Part shown: positions 1-8,739 of the stretch, piece after piece
How positions within the stretch are numbered: the stretch's first letter is position 1
Layout of the letters: each line of letters begins with the position of its first letter
Assembly (NCBI GenBank): GCA_023393065.1
Contig: JAEWMX010000013.1
Location: forward strand, 5,689-69,688
DNA: 64,000 nucleotides
DNA from: Bacillota bacterium
GTDB taxonomy: Bacteria; Bacillota_I; Bacilli_A; RFN20; CAG-826
Reading direction: 5' to 3'
The notes under the pieces: generated by a model
Seen by the model: the letters and a program-made list of their open reading frames with translations, nothing else
The model's database searches: none
What the model was told of the DNA's origin: nothing
Program-made: the position numbers and the translations under genes

Positions 1-736
1 ACGGAGAAACGATCAGTCCGGATGATGTTAATTGAATCCCGACATCGTACCAGGTGCCATTAAACTTATATTGATAAACCGCCCCACTACCGGAAGCCGC
101 AGCAGTTGAGAAAACGACATTCCAACCCGCCACAAAAACGTTACCGAAGCCATTACTTGCGTTCCCAGAATGGATACCACTATAGGTAAAGAACCGGCCA
201 CTAACGCTACTGTACGTTCCTTGATAGGCTGGACCATATTGACTATTGATACTTGCTCGTTGTGCGAGGTCACGATCTTCTGCGAGGAAGTCAGGACTAT
301 GAATTTTAGGAGCATCGTAATTACCGTCCAGGGTGAGTGATGACGCGGTTTTTGTGTATCGGGCTACTGGTAGTTCATAAATGAGACCACCAAGCTGAAG
401 GTTTTCTTGGATTAGGGAAGGATAACCGGATGGCGTCTCCTTCTTCTCAAGTGAAACGGTATTGTTTCCAAGATCAAAACAAATGACGACATAGCCATAA
501 GCATTACCATCAAGCGCAACTGCGATTTTAGTATTCGATTCAACATAAACGCGACGTCCATAAACCTGCACGTATCCGCTTGAAAGAATAAGATAGTTAT
601 TGCTCGTCGTTACATTCACGTTCCCGCCAAGTCCATAGATCCTGCCGTTGAGGTTTGATGCCATGAAGTGATTACAGTCAGCATCTTGTTTAGATGATAC
701 TGAGGCGGAGTCAAAAGTGATTTTTATTAAGGCCAT
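1..736 (-). CDS. Phage tail/adhesin-type structural protein (partial)
   Basis: This minus-strand frame is open from an ATG at 734-736 to the left window edge, giving about 245 visible codons; the stop lies outside. A strong ribosome site (AAGGGGG) sits just before the ATG, one base after the stop of the next upstream gene. The protein starts MALIKITFDSA and is rich in Gly, Ser, Asn and Thr with many short beta-type stretches, which fits a tail tip, fibre or receptor-binding protein. Its place directly after the baseplate-type gene, last in the visible tail module, supports that role. I recognise no named domain. Function is inferred from position and composition. Confidence 0.6.
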   Translation of the reverse strand, partial: MALIKITFDSASVSSKQDADCNHFMASNLNGRIYGLGGNVNVTTSNNYLILSSGYVQVYGRRVYVESNTKIAVALDGNAYGYVVICFDLGNNTVSLEKKETPSGYPSLIQENLQLGGLIYELPVARYTKTASSLTLDGNYDAPKIHSPDFLAEDRDLAQRASINSQYGPAYQGTYSSVSGRFFTYSGIHSGNASNGFGNVFVAGWNVVFSTAAASGSGAVYQYKFNGTWYDVGIQLTSSGLIVSP

Positions 737-737
737 G

Positions 738-1799
738 TTAGGTCCCCCTTCGGTTGATTAATTTAAGTTTGTCAGTGAGCGAAATACGGTGTTCTCCAAG
801 CGTGATTGTGCCTTGCCTAAAAGTCCCCTTGTAGACCATTTTTGTGACAATCGTTTCATAGGTTTTCTTCGGTGTGACAAAGCTCACAAACGTGCCAACC
901 GATAGTTCGCTCAAAGCCTCAATTTTGTTTGCTAGGAACGAAAAATCAAACGTTATATTGTGTTCTAAAGATGAATCAATAAGCGCGGAGGTCGCTTTTG
1001 TTAATAATGATGAATAATCACTGTCTGCATAAAACTCGCATTTAAAGCTCACTTTTTCGATTCGTTTTAACGAGCTAGCATTCGTGCTTATCGTTCCATC
1101 ATTCAAAAGATAATAAGAAACGACACTCGTCCGGAGAACGTTATCAGACTTTGGATAAAAGATAATCTTATTTAAGGCATTAGCATTCGTGTCTGAAATA
1201 ACTAGATTTGAAATGGTTCCTAAATCGCTTTTTATCGTTAAACCCTTAGTCACCGCCACTACCCTGATTTTGATATTTGAAATGACCCCATTAACGATGA
1301 TCAACTCATAGGCTAGTCGTATACCATAGGTCTTTGAAAACTCCTCGACTAATTTAAGAATGTTTACTTTTTTATCCGCTTCGTAACTGAGGGTTCCTGT
1401 TTTATTGATCATTATTTCAGTTAGCAGATAGGATAAATTCTGTTTAGCATCCAAACTCGAACGAAAATGCGTATTAATGAGATTGATGAGGAATTGTGAA
1501 ATGTTTCCAGTGTAGGAATAAACCGGGACCTCAACGTCAAATTTAGATAGAAAATCCTTCGTTGATAATTTGATGTATCGCTCATCAATCTTCTCGATTG
1601 AAGTAATAATTCCAATATAGAAGTAATCGGACTCTCTTACAACAAGGTAATCGCCAACATCCGCATTGAGGCTTTCCTTATTAACATGAAAAGTTGATGA
1701 CTGCGGGACAAGGGCGTCGAGGACGATTTCAAAATCATCACTAGCAAAGGCATAATCAATCACCTTTAAAGTTTGCTCATTCAAAAATACAATTTGCAT
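738..1799 (-). CDS. Phage tail tip/baseplate protein (Gp37/Tal-like position)
   Basis: The gene encodes about 353 residues when started at the ATG at 1797-1799, which has an excellent AGGAGGATCT ribosome site. An upstream in-frame start exists but lacks one. The protein begins MQIVFLNEQTLKVIDYAF and looks like the N-terminal baseplate-hub type proteins that follow Dit in Gram-positive siphophages (ReqiPepy6 Gp37-like). It has no long C-terminal peptidase or fibre region, so adhesion or enzymatic functions probably reside in other proteins. The gene is part of the tail operon, and its ribosome site overlaps the stop of the preceding gene. Function is inferred from order and general resemblance. 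Confidence 0.65.
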   Translation of the reverse strand: MQIVFLNEQTLKVIDYAFASDDFEIVLDALVPQSSTFHVNKESLNADVGDYLVVRESDYFYIGIITSIEKIDERYIKLSTKDFLSKFDVEVPVYSYTGNISQFLINLINTHFRSSLDAKQNLSYLLTEIMINKTGTLSYEADKKVNILKLVEEFSKTYGIRLAYELIIVNGVISNIKIRVVAVTKGLTIKSDLGTISNLVISDTNANALNKIIFYPKSDNVLRTSVVSYYLLNDGTISTNASSLKRIEKVSFKCEFYADSDYSSLLTKATSALIDSSLEHNITFDFSFLANKIEALSELSVGTFVSFVTPKKTYETIVTKMVYKGTFRQGTITLGEHRISLTDKLKLINRRGT

Positions 1800-1807
1800 A
1801 GATCCTC

Positions 1808-2632
1808 CTAATGAGCGATGTACTCTTCCCGAAAAGTAACGTCGCAAGTACTGGGCTCTCGCACTCCTGGATCAAAAAAGATCTCACTTATTCCCGGAGG
1901 AAGGTAAAGAAAGTTATCATATGAAAAATCTTGATATTGGTAGATGTCAGTTACTTCACCATTTATCGTTCTTTTAATATATTGATCGATTGGATCAGAT
2001 GAGACCTCAATCACAGGATTTTCTCTTTCATCAACGAGCAAGCGAAGAGCGTTCACTACTTCTCCGTTTTGACGAATAATCAAACGTGGATTAAAGACGT
2101 TACCAGTAATTTTGATTTTAAGCGGGATGTTTTTGACACACTCGTTAGCCACATTCACTTTTCCATTAAATGAAATCGAATAGACATGTGTAAATCGATA
2201 AGGATAAGTTTTGCCCTCATCGGATTGGACGACATTAATTGTGGTCGATTTATCAATGAGCCAAAACGTTAAACATTCTATTTGAACACTACTCCGAATA
2301 ATGCCTGATTCTATCTGCCCTTTTGTTGTTGAGCGGATATTTACATAGCAATATTTCAAACCATCCGCCAGGTAATAAAGGCGTAGTTCTTTACTCTTAG
2401 TCACATAGTCTCGCCACTTAGTAAAACCCTCATAGCCTTCAAGAAAAATTAAAGTCAAGTTGATGACTCTTTGCTGCATTTTCCGTTTGTTTTCGACAAA
2501 TTTATCTGCAAAATCCTGATATTCAATATCAAAATCAAAGCCAAGACCATCAAGCGCTTCGATAAGTGTATTGTTTTTATAATCTAAAAAATAGGTGGTG
2601 CCTACTTCGTTAACCAAATATAGTTTACGCAT
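1808..2632 (-). CDS. Distal tail protein (Dit-like)
   Basis: The 274-residue protein starts MRKLYLVNEVGTTYFLDY and sits directly downstream of the tape measure gene, the usual place for Dit, which forms the ring joining tail tube and baseplate. The N-terminal half has the beta-rich layout expected of Dit, and the C-terminal half resembles a galectin-like or carbohydrate-binding extension. Start and upstream stop overlap as TAATG, indicating translational coupling to the tape measure gene. Assignment rests on size, order and sequence feel rather than a diagnostic motif. Confidence 0.7.
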   Translation of the reverse strand: MRKLYLVNEVGTTYFLDYKNNTLIEALDGLGFDFDIEYQDFADKFVENKRKMQQRVINLTLIFLEGYEGFTKWRDYVTKSKELRLYYLADGLKYCYVNIRSTTKGQIESGIIRSSVQIECLTFWLIDKSTTINVVQSDEGKTYPYRFTHVYSISFNGKVNVANECVKNIPLKIKITGNVFNPRLIIRQNGEVVNALRLLVDERENPVIEVSSDPIDQYIKRTINGEVTDIYQYQDFSYDNFLYLPPGISEIFFDPGVREPSTCDVTFREEYIAH

Positions 2633-4935
2633 TAGTAAGCACCTCCTAGCGCGGCATTAATTGAATCAATATCGACATCGCCGCTCGTATTAATCGTCAC
2701 GGTATTCGTCGTGCTCTTGTTCTCTACTTTATTGTTAGTGGTCGTATTATTTTTGACCGCATTTTTATCTGAGAAAGAGCCACCAGTGAATAGGTCCGCG
2801 ATCCAAGTGAAAACACCGCTCGCCTTATCTAGTAACCACTTAATCCCGTCAATGATGGCGGTTAGGATTTCTAAAATGGGTTCAAGGACCGCAAACAGCA
2901 CTTCTAGCACAGGTATGATGACCGCCTTGATGACGCCGGCAAGCACGACCAAAATCGGAGAAATGGCTTCGATGATAGTAAAAAGCACGCTTAGCATCGT
3001 CATGAGCGGAGCAAGTAATACATTTAATAGAGGCTCAAGGAGTAGCATCAAAATACTGATGACTTCAATCACGATTCCAATGATCTCGATGATCGGTTTA
3101 AGTAAGGCTACGATGATTTCTAAAATCGGATTTAGGATTTGAATAAAGATATCCAGTAGCGAAACTACTAGCTGAATGACGACATTAAGAATATCGACAA
3201 CGACCATTATGATTTTAATGAGTGGCCCTAGAATCGCATTGATTAATCCGAGCGCAGCTTCAACAATCTTAATAATTAAATCGATCAAGATTTTAATGAT
3301 GACAACGATGGGACCTAAAAGCGCCATGAGGACATCGATGATAGGGATCAATAGCTGTAAGACCATGTTGATAATCTCGGTAATGACCGGAATAAGTGAC
3401 TCAATCAAATTAATGATTACATCAAGAACGTCGACGATCATGTCCAAGACACCATCAAGTAGCGAGACAATGACATCAATGAGCGTATTAATCACGCCCA
3501 TGAGCGCTTCAATGATGGGCATCAATGCCTGGACCAAGGTCGAGACAAGTCCCATTAGTTTATCGATTAAACCGCCAAGAATATCAAATAGTCGTTTTAA
3601 TAGTTCTCTAAACTTTTCATTTTGTAATAAGACAACCGCCAGGATAGCAATCAGCGCTCCCCACCCTAAGGTTGAAAACTTGATCGCCGCTCCAGCAATC
3701 TTTACCGCCCCACTTACAGCCGTAAAAGCTGTCTTTAATGTTGAAATCATCGGTAGCATTTTTGCAAATATTGATAAGGCTGGCCCTAAGGCAACCAATA
3801 GACCGGCAAAAATACCAATAGTCGTTTTAACACCACTACTAAGGTTTTTCCACCAATCAAGGACTTTTCTGACGTTAGTAATTAATTTATCGCGAAGGGC
3901 GACGACAATCTTTTCTAGTGTTGGTAAGAGTAGTGTCGAAAAGCTCATGGCTAGCGAGGTTGTTGTTTGCTTTAAAGAGTCGAGTGCGTCCGTAAAACTG
4001 CCTGCAATTTCAGCATCTTCGGTAGAAACAACGCCTAATTCGCGCGCTTCTTCTCGCCAGCGCTCAATTTCACTAGCGGAAGCAGCAAGCACTGGAGCGA
4101 GTTCAGAGCCGATTTTTTCACCAAAGAAAGCATTAGCAACAGCGGTTCTTGTCGCTTGATCTTCCACACCAGCTAGGGCACCGCGAATCACCTCAAAAGC
4201 CTGGTCTGCATTTAAGCCTTTTAGATCATTTACGGTTAGACCAATGAGGGCTAGTGACGCAGCAACTTTACTGGCGTCACCCGTAGCGATATCGCCAAGG
4301 ATTGAGTTTACCTTAATAAATGCTTTATCCATTGCTTCAGTGGATGAACCGAGGATCTTAGCGGTATATTGCCACTCTTGTAGCGACTCAACTGAGAGCC
4401 CAAGCTTTGAAGCAGTGTCGGCAATTTCATCGACTGATTGAGCGGTTTTAATCGCTAGTGCGGCTAAAGCTGTGCCGGCCGCAATCGCAGGGGCTGTAAT
4501 GTACTTTGTAAGCGAGGAGCCAATTTTACCAATAGCTGCAACATTGATGCCAGATAACTTTTTGATGTTATCTTCAGTTTTTTCTAGCTGTGAATTCAAG
4601 TTCGCAACTTCGGATTCAGTGTATTGAATAGAGCGCTTTAGTTTATTAAACTCCTGCTCACTCATCGCCCCAATTTCGACTGCTTTTTTAGCTTCTTCTA
4701 ATTGCTTATTTTGTTCTTCTAACTTTTGTTTAGTTAGGGTTAGTATTTGATTCAACTTCTCTTGTTTTTGTTTCCAAAGGTCAAGATTGCCTGAATCATA
4801 TTTTAAGTTTTTATTAACGGCTGCTAGGTCTTTTTGCTGCTCTTTAAGTCCTGCATTTAAGGATTTGAGATTGGCTTCTAACTCGGTAGTATCAAGCCCT
4901 AGCTTAATGTTCATGCCTTTTACTGTTTCAGCCAT
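2632..4935 (-). CDS. Tail tape measure protein
   Basis: This 767-residue protein is the longest in the tail module and follows the tail chaperone frames, as tape measure proteins do. Residues 1-130 form a strong coiled coil rich in K, E, Q and L. Residues 130-330 contain the TAQSVDEIADTASKLGLS-type segment common in Gram-positive tape measures. Residues about 440-715 are an unusually long, almost purely hydrophobic array of Ile/Leu/Val/Met helices with regular Pro kinks. The C-terminus is a short Asn/Thr-rich tail. It sets tail length and probably inserts into the host membrane during ejection. No lytic (SLT or peptidase) domain is visible. The ribosome site is AGGAGGG. Confidence 0.9.
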   Translation of the reverse strand: MAETVKGMNIKLGLDTTELEANLKSLNAGLKEQQKDLAAVNKNLKYDSGNLDLWKQKQEKLNQILTLTKQKLEEQNKQLEEAKKAVEIGAMSEQEFNKLKRSIQYTESEVANLNSQLEKTEDNIKKLSGINVAAIGKIGSSLTKYITAPAIAAGTALAALAIKTAQSVDEIADTASKLGLSVESLQEWQYTAKILGSSTEAMDKAFIKVNSILGDIATGDASKVAASLALIGLTVNDLKGLNADQAFEVIRGALAGVEDQATRTAVANAFFGEKIGSELAPVLAASASEIERWREEARELGVVSTEDAEIAGSFTDALDSLKQTTTSLAMSFSTLLLPTLEKIVVALRDKLITNVRKVLDWWKNLSSGVKTTIGIFAGLLVALGPALSIFAKMLPMISTLKTAFTAVSGAVKIAGAAIKFSTLGWGALIAILAVVLLQNEKFRELLKRLFDILGGLIDKLMGLVSTLVQALMPIIEALMGVINTLIDVIVSLLDGVLDMIVDVLDVIINLIESLIPVITEIINMVLQLLIPIIDVLMALLGPIVVIIKILIDLIIKIVEAALGLINAILGPLIKIIMVVVDILNVVIQLVVSLLDIFIQILNPILEIIVALLKPIIEIIGIVIEVISILMLLLEPLLNVLLAPLMTMLSVLFTIIEAISPILVVLAGVIKAVIIPVLEVLFAVLEPILEILTAIIDGIKWLLDKASGVFTWIADLFTGGSFSDKNAVKNNTTTNNKVENKSTTNTVTINTSGDVDIDSINAALGGAY

Positions 4936-4947
4936 GTTCTCGCCCTC

Positions 4948-5176
4948 CTAACCTAAAAATTTATCGATATCCTGTTGAGTGGCAGTTCGACTAGGTGTTT
5001 CACCTGCATAGACATTCTTTTGGATCTCGACGATTTCTAAGTAAGTTTGAATGTCAAAAAACTCGCTATCACGGATTGGAATTCCTAATTGCGCCAAGTT
5101 GTAAATTATATTTGCCGTGAAACTATGTAAACTTGGCCCACTATCGCGGGGAGTCTTGTCCGCCGGCTTTGTTTTT
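4948..5176 (-). CDS. Tail assembly chaperone, frameshift extension (gpGT-like)
   Basis: This reading frame overlaps the end of the preceding tail chaperone gene and lies in its +1 frame. It has no credible start of its own: the first possible start is a TTG without a ribosome site. About 74 residues would be added after a slip near the A-rich AACAAAAACAAAG stretch (minus strand, 5168-5179). The segment contains FFDIQTYLEIVE and ends DIDKFLG, typical of the T part of G/GT tail chaperones in Gram-positive siphophages, just upstream of the tape measure gene. The coordinates give the portion read after the suggested slip; the fusion would span 4948-5494 and about 181 residues. Confidence 0.7.
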
Positions 5177-5494
5177 GTTAACGGATCCAAGTAACTCAGC
5201 AATAACGGTAGCAAGGGTGCTTAACTCATCGGTGGCATTTAAAACCGAAAAGTCGAACCCCTGCAAGAATTTATCGTAAGTAATGGTCGTGAATGGTTTG
5301 TGTAGAATAAAGACGATTCTAAACAAGATATCGATGAATTTTCCGACATCCTCTTTATTCGCCTGGAGTGCTTTATCGAGCGCATCCACATCACTAAATA
5401 ACTCAGTCCCGAATACTTGCCGATAGGAAATAATCGTAAAAAGGGAGGAAGCGAGCTTGTACTCTTTCCCCCCTAAGGTGATTGTTCTTTCCAT
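5141..5494 (-). CDS. Tail assembly chaperone (gpG-like)
   Basis: The 117-residue protein starts MERTITLGGKEYKLASS and sits between the major tail protein and the tape measure gene, which is where siphophages keep the tail chaperone that coats the tape measure during assembly. Its 3' end overlaps another open frame by 74 bases, the classical G/GT arrangement. In frame it ends shortly after the A-rich stretch at 5168-5180. The short form ends QDSPR, while the long form continues by frameshift. The GGTGG upstream is a modest ribosome site. Assignment follows order, size and the overlapping frame. Confidence 0.8.
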   Translation of the reverse strand: MERTITLGGKEYKLASSLFTIISYRQVFGTELFSDVDALDKALQANKEDVGKFIDILFRIVFILHKPFTTITYDKFLQGFDFSVLNATDELSTLATVIAELLGSVNKNKAGGQDSPR

Positions 5495-5497
5495 TGT

Positions 5498-6073
5498 TTA
5501 TACCACCGTAATCACAGGGATTGTTGGCGCGGATGTTAAGAAATTCGTGTAGTTACTATCGCCAATCGCCGCGACACTGTTCGTGATCAAGTGTTCGCCA
5601 ACTTCAAGTGGACGAGCGGTAATATTTAAGGTGATGGCATTAGCTTCGGCCGAGTCTGTTTTCGACTTTGTTGCCTCACTAATCGGCGTGACGTTACATA
5701 GATAAAACCATGCTCGACGTGCTTTGGCATCGCCTTGAAACTCAAGTCCGAGCGCAAAGGTGACCGTTTTTGCATTGGCCACTTCGACAATGTTGCCGTT
5801 AGCAAGCCGTTTATAACCGAGGATGTTAATCTTAAATTCCTCAGTGATTTCAGTTAGCTTTAAGGTAAGTGTTCTGCCTGCGTTTTGGACGAGGTTAGCA
5901 ATCACGACATCATCAGCATAAACGGCTGTTGAACCGCCGACGATATCACTTGTGAATTCTTGTGCTCCTGGTAGAGCAATGGGGGCCGCATAAGTAAAGG
6001 TTCCATCAGTTCCCTGTGTTGCGATCGAATAATGAACATTTCGTAGCCCATACGTAATTTTGTTGTTAGCCAT
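5498..6073 (-). CDS. Major tail (tube) protein
   Basis: The 191-residue protein starts MANNKITYGLRNVHYSIA, matching the phi13-type major tail protein family, whose N-terminus is NKV/ITYGLKNVHYA-like. It is predicted to form the hexameric rings of the tail tube. The ribosome site GGAGG lies 7-8 bases upstream of the ATG. It sits between the tail terminator and the tail chaperone, as expected. The length is normal for the family, and no Ig-like C-terminal decoration domain is present. Confidence 0.9.
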   Translation of the reverse strand: MANNKITYGLRNVHYSIATQGTDGTFTYAAPIALPGAQEFTSDIVGGSTAVYADDVVIANLVQNAGRTLTLKLTEITEEFKINILGYKRLANGNIVEVANAKTVTFALGLEFQGDAKARRAWFYLCNVTPISEATKSKTDSAEANAITLNITARPLEVGEHLITNSVAAIGDSNYTNFLTSAPTIPVITVV

Positions 6074-6075
6074 AA

Positions 6076-6411
6076 TTAAATTTCCTCCAGTCTAACTTCA
6101 TAGACTTTATTTATTGAACCGTCCTCATTGCTATATTCGGATAGGTTTTCCGGCGTGTATCCGGCTTGAAGTAATGTGCGGACCAGTTTGTTTTCTTGGT
6201 TCACATCCTTCTTTTTAGTAATCAACGTGATCTGAATGATACTCGTATAAAAAACCGGCTTATCTTCAGCAAATACCGATGCTCGTTTACTCGTTTCTTG
6301 AAACACAATAAAGGGCGGTTCGGCATTATCTTCGTTGTCATAGGCATTGGTAGCATAAAACACTTTATCGACAACGCTTAATAAAGTGGTTCGTAGCTTT
6401 TCTAAATACAT
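6076..6411 (-). CDS. Tail completion/terminator protein
   Basis: A 111-residue protein, starting MYLEKLRTTLLSVVDKVFY, lies directly upstream of the major tail protein and downstream of an HK97 gp10-like gene. This is the position of the tail terminator (lambda gpU/SPP1 gp17-type), which caps the tube and joins it to the head. It has a mixed alpha/beta pattern with PPFIVFQET and a Y/V-rich strand region, consistent with this fold. The start is close-coupled to the previous stop (3-base gap) and its own ribosome site is weak. Confidence 0.65.
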   Translation of the reverse strand: MYLEKLRTTLLSVVDKVFYATNAYDNEDNAEPPFIVFQETSKRASVFAEDKPVFYTSIIQITLITKKKDVNQENKLVRTLLQAGYTPENLSEYSNEDGSINKVYEVRLEEI

Positions 6412-6414
6412 GGA

Positions 6415-6792
6415 TTAGCCAGCCTGTCTAATGATCTGCCTGATCTCTTCAAGCATAAGTGGGGTTAGTAATTCGTATGATGGTCGTAAATAGGGCCTAG
6501 CCGCGACAAGCTTGCCACTTCGATGCTTGAAGCCAAACTCGACTAAATGGACGAGGCCGCTCTGTGTTTTTGAGTAGATGACAATGATACGATTTGCCCC
6601 TTCGCCATATGACTCCTTAACAAAGGAATCAGCGAGGGCGTTAGGAGCACCACTTCGAGGAGCATTAGTGCGAATGTAATCAATAATGTTATCGGCTGTT
6701 TTATCAAGACTAGCTTCGATTTGCGTGGTGACATCTTTTGAATATGCTACTACGCTTCTTTCGATTTCTTCTGTAAGTTTACTAGGATCCAT
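6415..6792 (-). CDS. HK97 gp10-like head-tail joining protein
   Basis: The 125-residue protein carries the features of the HK97 gp10 family: an N-terminal helix with repeated charged residues, an APRSGAPNALADSF segment, a central VHLVEFGFKHRSG motif and AARPYLRPSYE. These proteins act at the head-tail interface. The gene overlaps the upstream head-closure gene by 11 bases and uses a GGAG ribosome site. Confidence 0.85.
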   Translation of the reverse strand: MDPSKLTEEIERSVVAYSKDVTTQIEASLDKTADNIIDYIRTNAPRSGAPNALADSFVKESYGEGANRIIVIYSKTQSGLVHLVEFGFKHRSGKLVAARPYLRPSYELLTPLMLEEIRQIIRQAG

Positions 6793-7132
6793 GGTCGAGA
6801 ATCTCCTCCCACTTTAAAGGCGTCTCCGAAAGGTAAAGTTCGATGTACTGCCCGTTAAGATATGTGCGTTTGATTTCATAAATTTTCTCGTAACGAGGAA
6901 AGTAAGCGTATTTGCTTCCGTCATAAATAAATGATTGAATGCTCACCTTAAAATCAAATAAGACTTTTGTTTGTAAAGATGAATAATATTCCTTGGAAGA
7001 GATGGAGCTGATAACTCCACCCACCTCCTTGGAGCCGACCAACCGCCAAGTCTTGTTACCAAGATTATCGACAGCTGTTTTAACACGAAATAGGATGAAG
7101 GAAGTATTGTAGGAATTAGGATACGCAATCAT
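6782..7132 (-). CDS. Head closure / head-tail adaptor protein
   Basis: The 116-residue protein starts MIAYPNSYNTSFILFRVKT and is beta-rich, as expected of SPP1 gp16-type head closure proteins that stopper the connector. It lies between the connector gene and the gp10-like gene, the canonical slot. Expression is probably coupled to its neighbours because its own ribosome site is poor. Function is assigned mainly by order. Confidence 0.7.
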   Translation of the reverse strand: MIAYPNSYNTSFILFRVKTAVDNLGNKTWRLVGSKEVGGVISSISSKEYYSSLQTKVLFDFKVSIQSFIYDGSKYAYFPRYEKIYEIKRTYLNGQYIELYLSETPLKWEEILDHGS

Positions 7133-7150
7133 AGGGAAACCCGAGGATTA

Positions 7151-7465
7151 TCACCCATGAGGAGCACCATTAACCTCAGAGGCTAGAGGCACGAGGCATA
7201 ACTGTCTGAGTAAGACATCAAAGCTCTTAGGCAACTCTCTCACCGTACCGTCGCTTTTGAAGCCAAAGTTAGTCTTCACAAATATGATAATAAGAGCTTT
7301 TACCAATGAGTTATCGCTCGATTCAGCGATTTCACGAGGAACTCCAGCCGTTATCAGCAGCCGGCGGCACGAAGCAATATGAACTAACAACTCATCATCG
7401 GCATAGTTTTCGGTTACAGGGATTAGCAAAGATTTTTTAGCTATCTCCAGCATGTTTTCACTCAT
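7151..7465 (-). CDS. Head-tail connector (gp6/gp15-like)
   Basis: The best start is the ATG at 7463-7465, preceded by AGGGAGGT, which gives 104 residues. A longer frame begins with TTG at 7558 without a ribosome site. The protein is helical, starting MSENMLEIAKKSLLIPVTEN and containing DDELLVHIASCRRLL, the pattern of phage gp6-like connector proteins that bind the portal. It follows the major capsid gene. Confidence 0.75.
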   Translation of the reverse strand: MSENMLEIAKKSLLIPVTENYADDELLVHIASCRRLLITAGVPREIAESSDNSLVKALIIIFVKTNFGFKSDGTVRELPKSFDVLLRQLCLVPLASEVNGAPHG

Positions 7466-7583
7466 CACAAATACCTCCCTATCTTTTAGATATTTTCCTA
7501 TTCGCTTAAACGATAGGCCGTCTAGTCCGAAGACATCAGACCTACGTGTTTCGACCAATAATTAGATGTTGCTTATTAGGCAA

Positions 7584-8726
7584 CTAGCCAGCAGGTTCTG
7601 TGGCTTTTTTCTTGATTCGTAAGAATCCTTTATATCCGACTACGTTACCGCCAGTAAACACGGAGGCTTTGTAGCTGATGATCCCATCTTTGAACTTGTA
7701 ATCAGTTGATTTAGCAATTTCAACAGGTGAGAACACGGGTACTTCATAGTTCGTAAGCGCACCATAGGCGATACAGTAAGTACCAGCAGCAGTGCTTGGA
7801 TCGGCGATGGAACCGCAGTTGCTATTGATGATATATGGAATGCCATCAATCGTGGATGCGCTGTAATCGACGATATGTACTTTGCGTCCTTCAGAGGTCC
7901 GAAGATTTGCGAAAGCGCGCAAGTCATTTTTACTTAAAATTAAGGCCGCTCCACCTTCGACTTCTTCATCCCCACCATAAGCGTAGATAATTTCATCAAG
8001 TGTGGTTTCGTCAATGGTCTCAATCTCGACATCAGTATTGTCAGCGAGTGCTTCTACACCGGTCGCAAAGATGCCTTTAAACGTGTTAGTGGTTCCGGCA
8101 CCGCGTAAGATTTGTTGCGAGATTTTCTTGCGAAGTGCAATGTTAATTCCTTTTAACACTTCTTGCGAATAAGGAAGCGCTGGTAGTTTTTCCAGCTCTT
8201 CAGTGATTTCAGCGTAAGCCGTCACTTTTACTTTAGTAATGGTTGCATAACCGAACGTCGGCTCAGCCGTTGTGTAAGGATCACCTTCAGCGGTAAGACC
8301 AGCGATTCCATTCGTTTTGATGAAAGACTTCTTATACGTCTCTCCACCTTCCAAATTTACAATTTTCACTCGATCGACAAGTGTAGAAACTTCACGGAAC
8401 GGATATTCACCGATCGCGGTGTTTGTGTGTGAGGGCAGTAAGACATTACTAGAAGTAACCGTAACTGTGCGACCTTCTTTTAAGTCCTTACCGCGTTTTT
8501 CCATGTTTTCGACCATTTGATTGTCATCACGTGTTTGGATCATCGGCGACTTATCAAACTTACGCTTCATGACGAGTTTCTTTTCAATGAGATCCCGTTC
8601 CTCATTCAGCGTATCTGTTTCCGTTTCGAGTTTTTCGAGTTCGGAAATGTTATCTTCTTTTTCTGCTAGGCCGCGAATTTCATTCAAGCGGTCAGCAATT
8701 TCTTTTTTGCGAATTTCTAAATTCAT
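7584..8726 (-). CDS. Major capsid protein, HK97 gp5 family
   Basis: The 380-residue protein has an N-terminal coiled-coil delta domain (about residues 1-65, rich in E, K and L) that acts as built-in scaffold and would be removed by the protease encoded next door. The mature capsid fold follows, with TSSNVLLPSHT, a STLVDRVKIVNL E-loop region and a C-terminal VVGYKGFLRIK strand. HK97 proteins assemble the procapsid shell. A GGAGGAATTC ribosome site supports the start. The gene lies between protease and connector, as normal. Confidence 0.92.
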   Translation of the reverse strand: MNLEIRKKEIADRLNEIRGLAEKEDNISELEKLETETDTLNEERDLIEKKLVMKRKFDKSPMIQTRDDNQMVENMEKRGKDLKEGRTVTVTSSNVLLPSHTNTAIGEYPFREVSTLVDRVKIVNLEGGETYKKSFIKTNGIAGLTAEGDPYTTAEPTFGYATITKVKVTAYAEITEELEKLPALPYSQEVLKGINIALRKKISQQILRGAGTTNTFKGIFATGVEALADNTDVEIETIDETTLDEIIYAYGGDEEVEGGAALILSKNDLRAFANLRTSEGRKVHIVDYSASTIDGIPYIINSNCGSIADPSTAAGTYCIAYGALTNYEVPVFSPVEIAKSTDYKFKDGIISYKASVFTGGNVVGYKGFLRIKKKATEPAG

Positions 8727-8739
8727 GTGTGAATTCCTC

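Noticed and set aside
2711..4159. Long plus-strand frames of 143 and 327 residues opposite the tape measure gene
   Set aside because: They mirror the hydrophobic repeats of the minus-strand gene, are full of Met/Ser/Ile without domains and have no ribosome sites.
7465..7558. Longer start for the connector gene
   Set aside because: It would use TTG without a ribosome site, whereas the ATG at 7465 has AGGGAGGT.
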